This document shows positions 31,931-37,967 of a stretch of DNA of 38,547 nucleotides, piece by piece. The notes beneath the pieces are model-generated. The model saw only the letters and a program-made list of their open reading frames with translations, was not told where the DNA came from and did not search any database. The position numbers were made by a program, and so were the translations under genes. The stretch comes from a virus. How positions within the stretch are numbered: position 1 is the stretch's first letter; each line of letters opens with the position of its first letter. The stretch is taken from the IMG/VR virus record IMGVR_UViG_3300047678_000129, positions 1 through 38,547 of that record; one strand, given 5' to 3'.

Positions 31931-32275
31931 CTAAGTTATTGCCTTCTCGTCCTGCTCTTGCAGCAGATAGACGGCCTCTGTGATGATGTCCGTCATGCCG
32001 ACCCGCTTCTTCTGGGCGAGTGTCTGTATCACCAACTTGAGCTCCATCGGCACCTTGAAATTCAACTGCACCGTTGCGGCGGCTTGGCCTGAGCGGCGGC
32101 GGCGACCGTCCCCATAGTGGAACGCATCTTCCTCGCGGCGCACGCGCTCGGCGAGTTTTGACGGCTTCTTAGCCCTGCCCCGTTTTGCAGGAGGCTCGGC
32201 CCTCGATGCCGCTATCCCCGCTATGAATTTTGCCACGGCGTCGGGGTCCATGCCTGACAGGTCATCTTTGCTCAC
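31931..32275 (-). CDS. Ribbon-helix-helix partner of ParA (ParG/CopG-like)
   Basis: GTG 32275 overlaps the parA stop as GTGA, showing translational coupling. The 114-residue protein has a basic, flexible N-terminal part (PPAKRGRAKKPSKLAERVRR, DGRRRRSG) and a C-terminal RHH domain (ATVQLNFKVPMELKLVIQTL, AQKKRVGMTDIITEAVYLL). Type Ib partition systems pair a small ParA with exactly such a protein (for example ParF with ParG), where the flexible arm stimulates the ATPase and the RHH binds the centromere and operator. It could equally act as a plain repressor of the cassette. Confidence 0.8.
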   Translation of the reverse strand: MSKDDLSGMDPDAVAKFIAGIAASRAEPPAKRGRAKKPSKLAERVRREEDAFHYGDGRRRRSGQAAATVQLNFKVPMELKLVIQTLAQKKRVGMTDIITEAVYLLQEQDEKAIT

Positions 32276-32892
32276 ACGCGCTCCTTGGGCAGCAGCGCGG
32301 CGACCTCTTTCCAGAGTGCGGCGATCTCCTTCTGGGCCGTGTCGTCCAGTTCGCCGCCCGTGGCGCCCTTGCTCATGGCTCTGACGTGCGCGGCGCGGTG
32401 GGTGATATGCGAGCGCGCGACGGACCCGAACACTTGCAGCGTAGTGGCGAGCTGGTCCCCGGCGTGCCCCTGTGGCGGCGCCGCGCTGACCACAAAGATA
32501 AAGGGGCTCCCTTCGCCCTCGATTATTTCCATCATCGTTTCTGTGGACTCAAGATCGAGCATCGACGGGCGCACTGGGATCACAACCAGGTCAGCCGCTC
32601 CGATGGCGGCCGTGATCGTGCGGACTATGGCGGGCGGTGTGTCGAGGATCGCGAGCGTGCAGCCTTCTTCCTCTAGCCCGTCGAGGCAGCGGGCAAGCGA
32701 GCCCTGCACCTTGACGATAGCCGGGTTCTCTGGCTCGCCACGGCGCTCCCACCATTGCTCAAGCGTGTCCTGGGGGTCGAGGTTGAGCAGCGCGACGCGC
32801 TCGCCACGGCGCGCGGCCTCGACGGCTAATGCGGCTGCCGTGGTTGATTTACCAGCGCCACCCTTTAGGGACGAGACGGCCAAGGTTTTCAT
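32272..32892 (-). CDS. parA: ParA-type ATPase (small, ParF-like)
   Basis: This 206-residue protein has a deviant Walker A KGGAGKST at residues 10-17, an LDPQDTLEQWWERR switch region, Walker B LAILDTPP and the VVIPVRPSMLDLESTETMME segment. All are typical of the ParF/type Ib ParA subfamily that uses ATP-dependent dimerisation to position DNA. There is no N-terminal HTH, also as in type Ib. The start ATG 32892 has a GGAAC region. The RHH gene follows with a GTGA overlap, and a 30-bp element repeated elsewhere lies 16 bases upstream. The orientation opposes the lysis genes, so it can be expressed in a lysogen. Confidence 0.88.
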   Translation of the reverse strand: MKTLAVSSLKGGAGKSTTAAALAVEAARRGERVALLNLDPQDTLEQWWERRGEPENPAIVKVQGSLARCLDGLEEEGCTLAILDTPPAIVRTITAAIGAADLVVIPVRPSMLDLESTETMMEIIEGEGSPFIFVVSAAPPQGHAGDQLATTLQVFGSVARSHITHRAAHVRAMSKGATGGELDDTAQKEIAALWKEVAALLPKERV

Positions 32893-32907
32893 AGCGTTCC
32901 GTCGCGG

Positions 32908-32938
32908 AGTTCGAGTGCATCTTTATGCATCTATACCT
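32908..32938 (-). repeat. parA-upstream copy of the shared 30-bp element
   Basis: Read on the minus strand it is GGTATAGATGCATAAAGATG, then C, then ACTCGAACT, matching 1691-1720 at 29 of 30 positions. It holds two direct decamers TATAGATGCA and TAAAGATGCA, and two ACTC boxes just downstream (ACTCGAACTC). Short direct repeats upstream of a type Ib parA are where centromere/operator sites usually lie. Confidence 0.7.
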
Positions 32939-32973
32939 TACACTGATTTGCGGGTGCGCGCTTCGAGGCACGA

Positions 32974-32990
32974 CTGTCCCGCTGGGACAG
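32974..32990. other. Palindrome left of the att core (possible integrase/excisionase arm site)
   Basis: CTGTCCC-GCT-GGGACAG is a perfect 7-bp dyad. A near copy occurs at 33184-33200. The two flank the tRNA-like core at 33086-33138, suggesting recombination accessory sites. Confidence 0.45.
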
Positions 32991-33085
32991 ATTTGTGGGA
33001 ACGGGGGAAGAACCGGCACCAAAATCGTCCGCATCGTGATTAGAAAAACGCAACGGACTCAAATGGGAAACTTCGGCGCGGTTCC

Positions 33086-33138
33086 TTGAGGTGGTAGCGG
33101 GGCAACCCGTGGAGGTTCGAGTCCTCTCGACCGCACCA
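33086..33138 (+). other. attP core: 3' half of a tRNA-Leu(GAG-type) gene
   Basis: The segment holds an anticodon-loop-like TTGAGGT, a long variable arm CGGG-GCAA-CCCG, a T arm GGAGG-TTCGAGT-CCTCT, acceptor strand CGACCGC, discriminator A and CCA. There is no matching 5' half (GCGGTCG) upstream, so this is not a complete tRNA. It lies 15 bases past the integrase stop. Integration into host tRNA-Leu would restore the tRNA 3' end. The exact crossover borders cannot be set from one sequence. Confidence 0.85.
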
Positions 33139-33153
33139 TAAGGGTTTTTTGGC

Positions 33154-34344
33154 CTAAATGGCATTTGAAGCCCCGTCTTGGTTCTGTCCCATTGGGACGG
33201 ACTTTGAGCTTTCCAGACCCTCATCGGAGCCCGCTTCGGCCTCGGAATGGGCAATTTTGGGTAACGGGGCAAACTCCGCATCGAGCAGCGAAACGGCCTC
33301 CGTCAGAAGCTCGTGCGACGAGTGCGTGTAGACCTTGTTCGTTGTGAGCGGGTTCGCGTGGCCCAGGAGCTGCGCCCGGCGCCGGTCATCGACTGCCTTC
33401 GCTTCCAGCCAGGTCGAAACGGTGTGGCGGATCGTGTGCGGCGTTATCTTGTCGCTCAACTTGGCGCGGGCGACCGCCGCCGCGAAGCCCTCACGGATGC
33501 TCTTGAGACGCTTGCCGCCGTGCTCGATGACGTGGACGGTTTGGCGCCCCTTGTGGGCCGTTGTTAGCGCCGCGCGAACGGTCTTGTTCATGGGAACCGT
33601 CGCCCTGCCTTTGCGCCACGCCTTTGACATTGGGTCGGGCGGCAAGTCCTCGTCAAATTCGATCACGCCCCGATTGAAGTCGATGCGGTCCCAGGTGAGA
33701 TCGAGGATCGCCATGTGCCGCGCTCCGGTCGCGAAGGCGAGAACCACAAACAGATAGACGTGAGGGTCGCCGCCGTTCGCACCTTCGACAAGCAACTTAG
33801 CCTCATCAATGGACAGAACGCGATCACGGTGTTTGCCGGGGCGGGGCACCCACACCTTGGGCCGTCTCGCTATCAGGTGCGTGTCAGCCGCCCATTTGAG
33901 GCAGGCGCGCAAGCGAACCAGCTCGGTGTGCACCGTCCACGGCGCTTTCCCGAGCTTGAAGCGTGCATCGGCATAGTCGCGATAGTCCTGCGCGGCCAGA
34001 AGCTCTGGCGACCGGGGGCCGAAGAAAGGGCCGAGCGCAACCCAGTTGGCCTTATAGATGGCGTTGCTTAGACGGTCTGCCTCGCGCTCCTTGAGCCACA
34101 ACTTCCAAAGCTCGGCAACGAGATACGACGCCTGCTGCTTCTGGACGGCCCGCCGCGCTTCCGCAAAGCGATCAAGCGCGGCCTTGGCCTCGTCGATGCG
34201 CCCGAACGGAACCCCTAGCCGCGCCCGCTTGCGCTTACCATTTTCATCGCGGTAGTCGGCAACTGCGACGGTAATGCCGTCCTCAGTGCGCCATCCGAGG
34301 GCGCAGTCTCCATTGCGGTGCTTTTCTTGTTTTCGCTTTCCCAT
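33154..34344 (-). CDS. int: Tyrosine-family site-specific integrase
   Basis: In this 396-residue protein, the N-terminal part binds arm sites (GITVAVADYRDENGKRKRAR). A core-binding SAM-like domain lies around residues 75-160. The catalytic domain has Arg in AFATGARHMAILDL (about 209), HTIRHTVSTWL, LLGHANPLTTNKVYTHSS with His and the nucleophile Tyr. All catalytic residues are present, so it should be active. The gene ends 15 bases from the tRNA-Leu core. Its C-terminal tail (SKSVPMGQNQDG) is partly encoded by palindrome 33184-33200. It overlaps the excisionase-like gene by 130 bases. Confidence 0.92.
   Translation of the reverse strand: MGKRKQEKHRNGDCALGWRTEDGITVAVADYRDENGKRKRARLGVPFGRIDEAKAALDRFAEARRAVQKQQASYLVAELWKLWLKEREADRLSNAIYKANWVALGPFFGPRSPELLAAQDYRDYADARFKLGKAPWTVHTELVRLRACLKWAADTHLIARRPKVWVPRPGKHRDRVLSIDEAKLLVEGANGGDPHVYLFVVLAFATGARHMAILDLTWDRIDFNRGVIEFDEDLPPDPMSKAWRKGRATVPMNKTVRAALTTAHKGRQTVHVIEHGGKRLKSIREGFAAAVARAKLSDKITPHTIRHTVSTWLEAKAVDDRRRAQLLGHANPLTTNKVYTHSSHELLTEAVSLLDAEFAPLPKIAHSEAEAGSDEGLESSKSVPMGQNQDGASNAI
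33184..33200. other. Palindrome right of the att core, inside int
   Basis: CTGTCCC-ATT-GGGACGG matches the dyad at 32974-32990 except for the centre and one outer base. It is part of the integrase coding sequence near its 3' end. The symmetric placement around the core makes a binding-site role plausible. Confidence 0.4.
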
Positions 34345-34499
34345 CTACGCCTCTCGTGGTCTGTGATGCGCACCCCGCGCTTGCCGATGCCGAAGGCATC
34401 CAGTTCGCCTCGGTCTATCATCTTGTAAATCGTGCTCGGCACACAGCCCCATTTCTTGGCGAGGCGGCTGACCGACCAGGCTGGCTTGTCGTCGTCCAT
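34215..34499 (-). CDS. Excisionase-like HTH protein (94 aa)
   Basis: ATG 34499 has GGGGGAG in front and is preferred to an upstream start. The N-terminal 60 residues (AWSVSRLAKKWGCVPSTIYK, MIDRGELDAFGIGKRGVRIT, HERRRWE) form an HTH_17/MerR-like winged helix typical of phage excisionases. The C-terminal 35 residues are encoded within the overlap with int, in a different frame, and look like low-complexity read-on. The location directly upstream of int and the overlap support a role in directionality of recombination. Confidence 0.75.
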   Translation of the reverse strand: MDDDKPAWSVSRLAKKWGCVPSTIYKMIDRGELDAFGIGKRGVRITDHERRRWESENKKSTAMETAPSDGALRTALPSQLPTTAMKMVSASGRG

Positions 34500-34519
34500 G
34501 CTCTCCCCCTCTCGCATTA

Positions 34520-34723
34520 TCAACCGCCCACTTCGCGAAGCATGTCCATGTCCAGGCCCATGGCGTTGAGCGCGTCCGTGATCTGACCTCGCGCTGTGTC
34601 TTTGGTCGCGCCACAGCCGGCGATGACGACCGAATATCCACGGTCCCCGGTGGTGTAGTCGCCGCGCAGTTCGGCCTCGAAGGCCATGCCGATTGCTCTG
34701 ATTTTGATGTCTGAGAGCACCAT
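34520..34723 (-). CDS. Hypothetical small protein (67 aa)
   Basis: ATG 34723 overlaps the previous stop as TAATG. The product (SDIKIRAIGMAFEAELRGDY, then GYSVVIAGCGATKDTARGQI, TDALNAMGL) reads like a small alpha/beta domain of no known family. A short dyad CACCAT/ATGGTG surrounds its start codon. It is part of the leftward early operon. Confidence 0.65.
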   Translation of the reverse strand: MVLSDIKIRAIGMAFEAELRGDYTTGDRGYSVVIAGCGATKDTARGQITDALNAMGLDMDMLREVGG

Positions 34724-34971
34724 TATGGTGCCTCGGTAGATTTAGGGGTGACTTCCCTCACGTTCACTTGAACGTCAGGCCATTCGTTCAACAGAGCCGC
34801 TGCTGCCGGGTGCCTTGTCGCCTCGATGCACTTCGCAAGCGTCTCGCGCACCGGCTGTTCAAATCGGTAAATGGTTCTCAGGGTCTTGATCGCAGCGCGT
34901 AGCTCTGGCGTCGGGCCGATTTCGTCGGCGAGGCGTTCCAAATGCGCGATCTGATCCAGGAGCGTTACCAT
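34723..34971 (-). CDS. Hypothetical helical protein (82 aa)
   Basis: ATG 34971 overlaps the HNH gene stop (ATGGTAA); a longer in-frame extension upstream is rejected. The product is a helical bundle-like sequence (LLDQIAHLERLADEIGPTPE, LRAAIKTLRTIYRFEQPVRE) with an acidic/Val-rich end. No family recognised. Confidence 0.65.
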   Translation of the reverse strand: MVTLLDQIAHLERLADEIGPTPELRAAIKTLRTIYRFEQPVRETLAKCIEATRHPAAAALLNEWPDVQVNVREVTPKSTEAP

Positions 34972-35336
34972 CGCGTCACCGTCCCATCCATTTTCTTGCG
35001 CAGACCAGAAGGATGGTTGCGGCTGCCAGGCATCGGATACTTGGCGACCTTGGCTCCGACGCGCTTCGCGTATCCGTTGCGGATCGCGGACAGGTCGGCT
35101 GCATCCTGTTTCGTTTTCTGGCGGGCGCACTTCTCATGCGCTGGGCCACGGTTCTCAAGATCGTTGCCGCCGCCTTGAGCGAGCGGGGTTAGGTGCTCGT
35201 CGATCCAACGCTCGTTCGCGCCGATCTGGAACTTGCAGAGGCAGCATTTCCCGCCATGCGCGGCGAACATCCTCGCGCGCTGCAATGTCGTCAGCGGCTT
35301 GCGCTTGACCGTCTCGAAGGGGTTGCGCTCGGTCAC
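34965..35336 (-). CDS. HNH endonuclease (123 aa) in the recombination operon
   Basis: GTG 35336 overlaps the ninB stop as GTGA. The HNH core is CCLCKF (Cys pair), then NERWIDEHLTPLAQGGGNDL, ENRGPAHEKCARQK, giving the His, Asn and His residues and a second Cys. The N-terminus (LTTLQRARMFAAHGGK) is typical of small HNH proteins in phage recombination or packaging clusters. Unlike the capsid-region HNH genes it is tightly embedded in an operon, so it may serve a phage function such as junction or concatemer processing rather than homing. Confidence 0.8.
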   Translation of the reverse strand: MTERNPFETVKRKPLTTLQRARMFAAHGGKCCLCKFQIGANERWIDEHLTPLAQGGGNDLENRGPAHEKCARQKTKQDAADLSAIRNGYAKRVGAKVAKYPMPGSRNHPSGLRKKMDGTVTRW

Positions 35337-35731
35337 GACGCGGCCTCCGTCTGCTGACCGCCGAAGCGCACGCCATGTTGGGCGCCGAAGGCGGAGATAA
35401 GCTCTAGAAGATCGCCCAGCTCCTGCTTGGTCATGTCGGACGTGCGCAGGCCGAGCGGGACCATGGTCCCCGCGTCGAGGCCCGGAACAAAGCGCATCTG
35501 CCGAAGCGATGCCGTGAATATGTCCTTCCAATCCCCCGTCGATAGCCTCTGGCCGTACCAGGGCACCTGCTGGGCAACATCACTGAGCATCGCCCAGAGC
35601 TTATCGTTCTGGGGGATTGACCGACGGGTCGCCTTGAAATCGACGCGCGTCCCGCTCGGCGCGCTATGCACCCAGGCCGCCGCCTTCTGGCGTGAGGCGT
35701 CACCGCCGAGAATGATTGTTGCCCGGCTCAC
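35333..35731 (-). CDS. ninB: NinB-type recombination protein
   Basis: GTG 35731 overlaps the exonuclease stop as GTGA. The 132-residue sequence has the NinB/Orf signature: TRRSIPQNDKLWAMLSDVAQ, VPWYGQRLSTGDWKDIFTAS, LRQMRFVPGLDAG, then TSDMTKQELGDLLELISAFG. NinB (lambda Orf) binds single-stranded DNA and SSB and can replace RecFOR at gaps. It lies directly after the exonuclease and ERF genes, forming a complete phage recombination set. Confidence 0.9.
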   Translation of the reverse strand: MSRATIILGGDASRQKAAAWVHSAPSGTRVDFKATRRSIPQNDKLWAMLSDVAQQVPWYGQRLSTGDWKDIFTASLRQMRFVPGLDAGTMVPLGLRTSDMTKQELGDLLELISAFGAQHGVRFGGQQTEAAS

Positions 35732-36372
35732 GCTGCGACCTCAATCGGCTGATAGAGCTTGCGCAGCTTGGCTTCCGTCTCGGCGATCTCGGCCAGAAAC
35801 GAAACGACCTCGCGCTCCAACTCCTTGATTAGTGCGTCGTCGCGCTCAACGCGGCGGACGTGAAGCTGCATTTCTGCGGGCATCCTCGGGTCATAGCTGG
35901 CGAAGTCGCACCACTGGCGCCCCGTGCAGGCCATTTGCCATTGCATTTGTTTGACGTACCTGCCGTCTATCTCGGCGCCGAGAAGCGTTTCGATATGCGT
36001 TGCCGTGTTAGGGCATTTGATCTCGACAAGCCCATCGCCCAGGACAAGCCCGTCAGGTGACGCGAGCGCCATGTCTATCGCTGGGTGCAGGGCGAGGCCA
36101 ATCTGCACGACCTCGACGCCAGACATGAAGCTGTAAAGAGCGCGGGCGTCGGGCTCCTTCTCGGTGCCCCACGACATGGCGGCATTTGTGAACCTCTCGG
36201 CGGGCGCGCCGGTCAGCCGCTCAGCGACAAGCTCTGCCGCATAGTTGGCGCGGGCAGCGCCCCATCCTGTCCGCGTCTTGGCAACCACGTCAGCAACGCG
36301 GCTGGCCGTAACCTTGCCGCAGCGGGCGCGCAGCCATTCGTCGCTACCCTGGGTGACTTCGAGGACAATCAC
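35728..36372 (-). CDS. YqaJ/lambda-exonuclease family nuclease
   Basis: GTG 36372 overlaps the ERF gene stop. In this 214-residue protein WLRARCGKVTASRVADVVAK and NAAMSWGTEKEPDARALYSF precede the catalytic region SPDGLV...GLVEIKCPNTATH, with the Asp and Glu-x-Lys of PD-(D/E)XK enzymes, and QMQWQMACTGRQWCDFASYD. These are hallmarks of YqaJ-type alkaline exonucleases, which resect double-strand ends to give 3' tails for the annealing protein encoded by the previous gene. A C-terminal coiled coil (LIKELEREVVSFLAEIAETE) is usual. Confidence 0.92.
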   Translation of the reverse strand: MIVLEVTQGSDEWLRARCGKVTASRVADVVAKTRTGWGAARANYAAELVAERLTGAPAERFTNAAMSWGTEKEPDARALYSFMSGVEVVQIGLALHPAIDMALASPDGLVLGDGLVEIKCPNTATHIETLLGAEIDGRYVKQMQWQMACTGRQWCDFASYDPRMPAEMQLHVRRVERDDALIKELEREVVSFLAEIAETEAKLRKLYQPIEVAA

Positions 36373-37223
36373 GACACCTTCTCCATCTTAGCGTGCTTGG
36401 TCTTGAGCATCCCGACGACCTTCTCGAAATCCTTGGCCTTGATGTCGGAGACGTTTGCGACCTTTGCCCACGCGAGGAACGGCGGCGGTTGCGTGTTGGT
36501 CAGCGCCAGCAATTCGAGGATGGTGTCGGCCTGCTTGTCCGAGATCGTTTCTGGCGCGACACTGACCGCCGCTCCGTCATCGTCGGTTGACGCGGCGAGG
36601 CCGAGCGCGGCTTTGAGCGTGTACCTTTGCAGATATGTGATCGTGGAACCGATTGCTTGCAGGCTGTTCTTGTTGCCCGTGTCGTCGCGACCGGCAGAGA
36701 GGCTGTTTCCCTCAGAGTACCCGAGCCGGTGAGAAACGATGCATGTTACGCAAATCGGCTCGTTCGCATTCGAGGTCGTGCGGAACCGATAGGACAGTCC
36801 GTGCTTGCTCAGGATTGGGTCAACCGTGCGTGCTATATCGCCCAAGTCCTCGTGCTTGTAGCTCTTGGTGCCGCCCGACTTGGTTTCGTGTGAGACGGTG
36901 CGGTTCTTGATGATCGGCGGTATTTCTGCCTTGGCGTCGGCGAGCGCGGCGTCGAATGCCTTGCGGGCGCGAGCGGCTTCCACCTTTTGATAGAACTCGA
37001 ATGCTTGGTGGGCTCGCTCAACCGAGGCGCTTGGGTCGGTCATAATGCGCTCAATCGCGCCAAACATTGCCGCCCCTTCGTCCTGGGCCGATACAGCCGA
37101 AGCAGGAGCGATCTTGGCCACCGCATTCTTTGCGGCGGCGTTCTTCTTCCGGCCGCGCTTCGGCTTTGCTTCCACGATTGAGGCGTCGATGACCTCGCCC
37201 GTGTCCTGATCGAAGTTGTCCAT
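36369..37223 (-). CDS. ERF-family single-strand annealing protein
   Basis: ATG 37223 overlaps the upstream stop as TGATG. In this 284-residue protein a Lys/Ala-rich disordered start (KPKRGRKKNAAAKNAVAK) is followed by the ERF domain at about residues 50-215. Markers are FDAALADAKAEIPPIIKNRT, SYKHEDLGDIARTVDPILSK, HGLSYRFRTT, and the GSTITYLQRYTLKAALGLA motif with the following DDDG. ERF proteins (P22 Erf type) anneal complementary single strands during phage recombination and genome circularisation. Its partner exonuclease is next. Confidence 0.93.
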   Translation of the reverse strand: MDNFDQDTGEVIDASIVEAKPKRGRKKNAAAKNAVAKIAPASAVSAQDEGAAMFGAIERIMTDPSASVERAHQAFEFYQKVEAARARKAFDAALADAKAEIPPIIKNRTVSHETKSGGTKSYKHEDLGDIARTVDPILSKHGLSYRFRTTSNANEPICVTCIVSHRLGYSEGNSLSAGRDDTGNKNSLQAIGSTITYLQRYTLKAALGLAASTDDDGAAVSVAPETISDKQADTILELLALTNTQPPPFLAWAKVANVSDIKAKDFEKVVGMLKTKHAKMEKVS

Positions 37224-37387
37224 CACAGCGCCCCTATTTGTGCCAGCCCGTACCCGACAAAACAGAACGCTACCGCTAGAAGAACGCTGCCAACCCAGAT
37301 CACGCCGATCTTGGCGCGGTCCTTGATCTGCCGGAAATGATCCGCGCGCCGGGGCAGGTCGAATGGAATGTCGTTCGGGTCCATCAT
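37223..37387 (-). CDS. Small membrane protein (54 aa)
   Basis: ATG 37387 (or ATG 37384) overlaps the previous gene end. The product has a basic N-terminal part (DPNDIPFDLPRRADHFRQIK) and one membrane helix (IGVIWVGSVLLAVAFCFVGY). It sits between small early genes and the ERF gene. Function unknown. Confidence 0.65.
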   Translation of the reverse strand: MMDPNDIPFDLPRRADHFRQIKDRAKIGVIWVGSVLLAVAFCFVGYGLAQIGAL

Positions 37388-37587
37388 TTCACCACCGTAA
37401 GGTGCGGGCGCTTCGGCTCGGGCTTTGCGAGTGCCTTTTTGCACTCCATGAACCCGTCAAACCGGCCCTTCTGCCGCGCGTAATCGATGACGCAATCAAA
37501 CAGCTTGCGGGCCGTCTCTGGATCGGCGCTACGGATAATGTTGAAATTATCCGCAGCGAATTGCTCCGCTGTCGGGTACTCGCTCAT
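37384..37587 (-). CDS. Hypothetical small protein (67 aa)
   Basis: ATG 37587 overlaps the preceding stop as ATGA; a start three codons upstream is less likely. The sequence (SEYPTAEQFAADNFNIIRSA, DPETARKLFDCVIDYARQKG) is mainly helical with a Lys-rich end (KPEPKRPHLTVVK). Not recognised. Confidence 0.65.
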   Translation of the reverse strand: MSEYPTAEQFAADNFNIIRSADPETARKLFDCVIDYARQKGRFDGFMECKKALAKPEPKRPHLTVVK

Positions 37588-37748
37588 AGCGAGCACCCGT
37601 TGGCTCGGGCCTGGTGCACCCGGTCGTGCTCCGGGTCGCTGGCGGGCGGCGGGAACTTCGCGGCGACCTTGAACCAGTGGTCAAGGAGCGCCGCGAACTC
37701 CGCGCGCTCAACGTCAGCCTCGATGTCGCCTAATGAACCGTCTGGCAT
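37584..37748 (-). CDS. Hypothetical small protein (54 aa)
   Basis: ATG 37748 has AGGAAGAC upstream and lies inside the end of the previous gene, overlapping it by 19 bases. Its TGA overlaps the next ATG. The product (MPDGSLGDIEADVERAEFAA, LLDHWFKVAAKFPP) is an acidic helical protein ending with ANGCSL. The RBS and the stop/start overlap support it although it is short. Confidence 0.55.
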   Translation of the reverse strand: MPDGSLGDIEADVERAEFAALLDHWFKVAAKFPPPASDPEHDRVHQARANGCSL

Positions 37749-37918
37749 GTGTCGTCTTCCTGTTCGCGTTGCGGGTGGGTATCGCGATACAAGAGCCAGC
37801 CCAGCTTCCAGTAGGTCGCTTCGTGTTCATCAAACGGATCGCCGAGCCTTCCCGCTCGGATGCCGCGATGAAGGTCGTCACGCTCCCAACAACTCAATGC
37901 GCAAATATCTTCGGTCAT
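37730..37918 (-). CDS. Hypothetical small protein (62 aa)
   Basis: ATG 37918 has a GGAGCGAG site. The product (TEDICALSCWERDDLHRGIR, GDPFDEHEATYWKLGWLLYR) is polar, rich in charged and aromatic residues, with three cysteines. It follows the pentapeptide gene by 49 bases in the leftward operon. No family recognised. Confidence 0.6.
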   Translation of the reverse strand: MTEDICALSCWERDDLHRGIRAGRLGDPFDEHEATYWKLGWLLYRDTHPQREQEDDTCQTVH

Positions 37919-37967
37919 GTTCGTCTCGCTCCAACTGGGGTTGAGACGCCGTGCCCTGTAGTGCGGC

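Noticed and set aside
33076-33138. Complete tRNA-Leu gene
   Set aside because: Only the 3' half from the anticodon loop is present; no acceptor 5' strand or D arm precedes it, so it is an attachment-site fragment.
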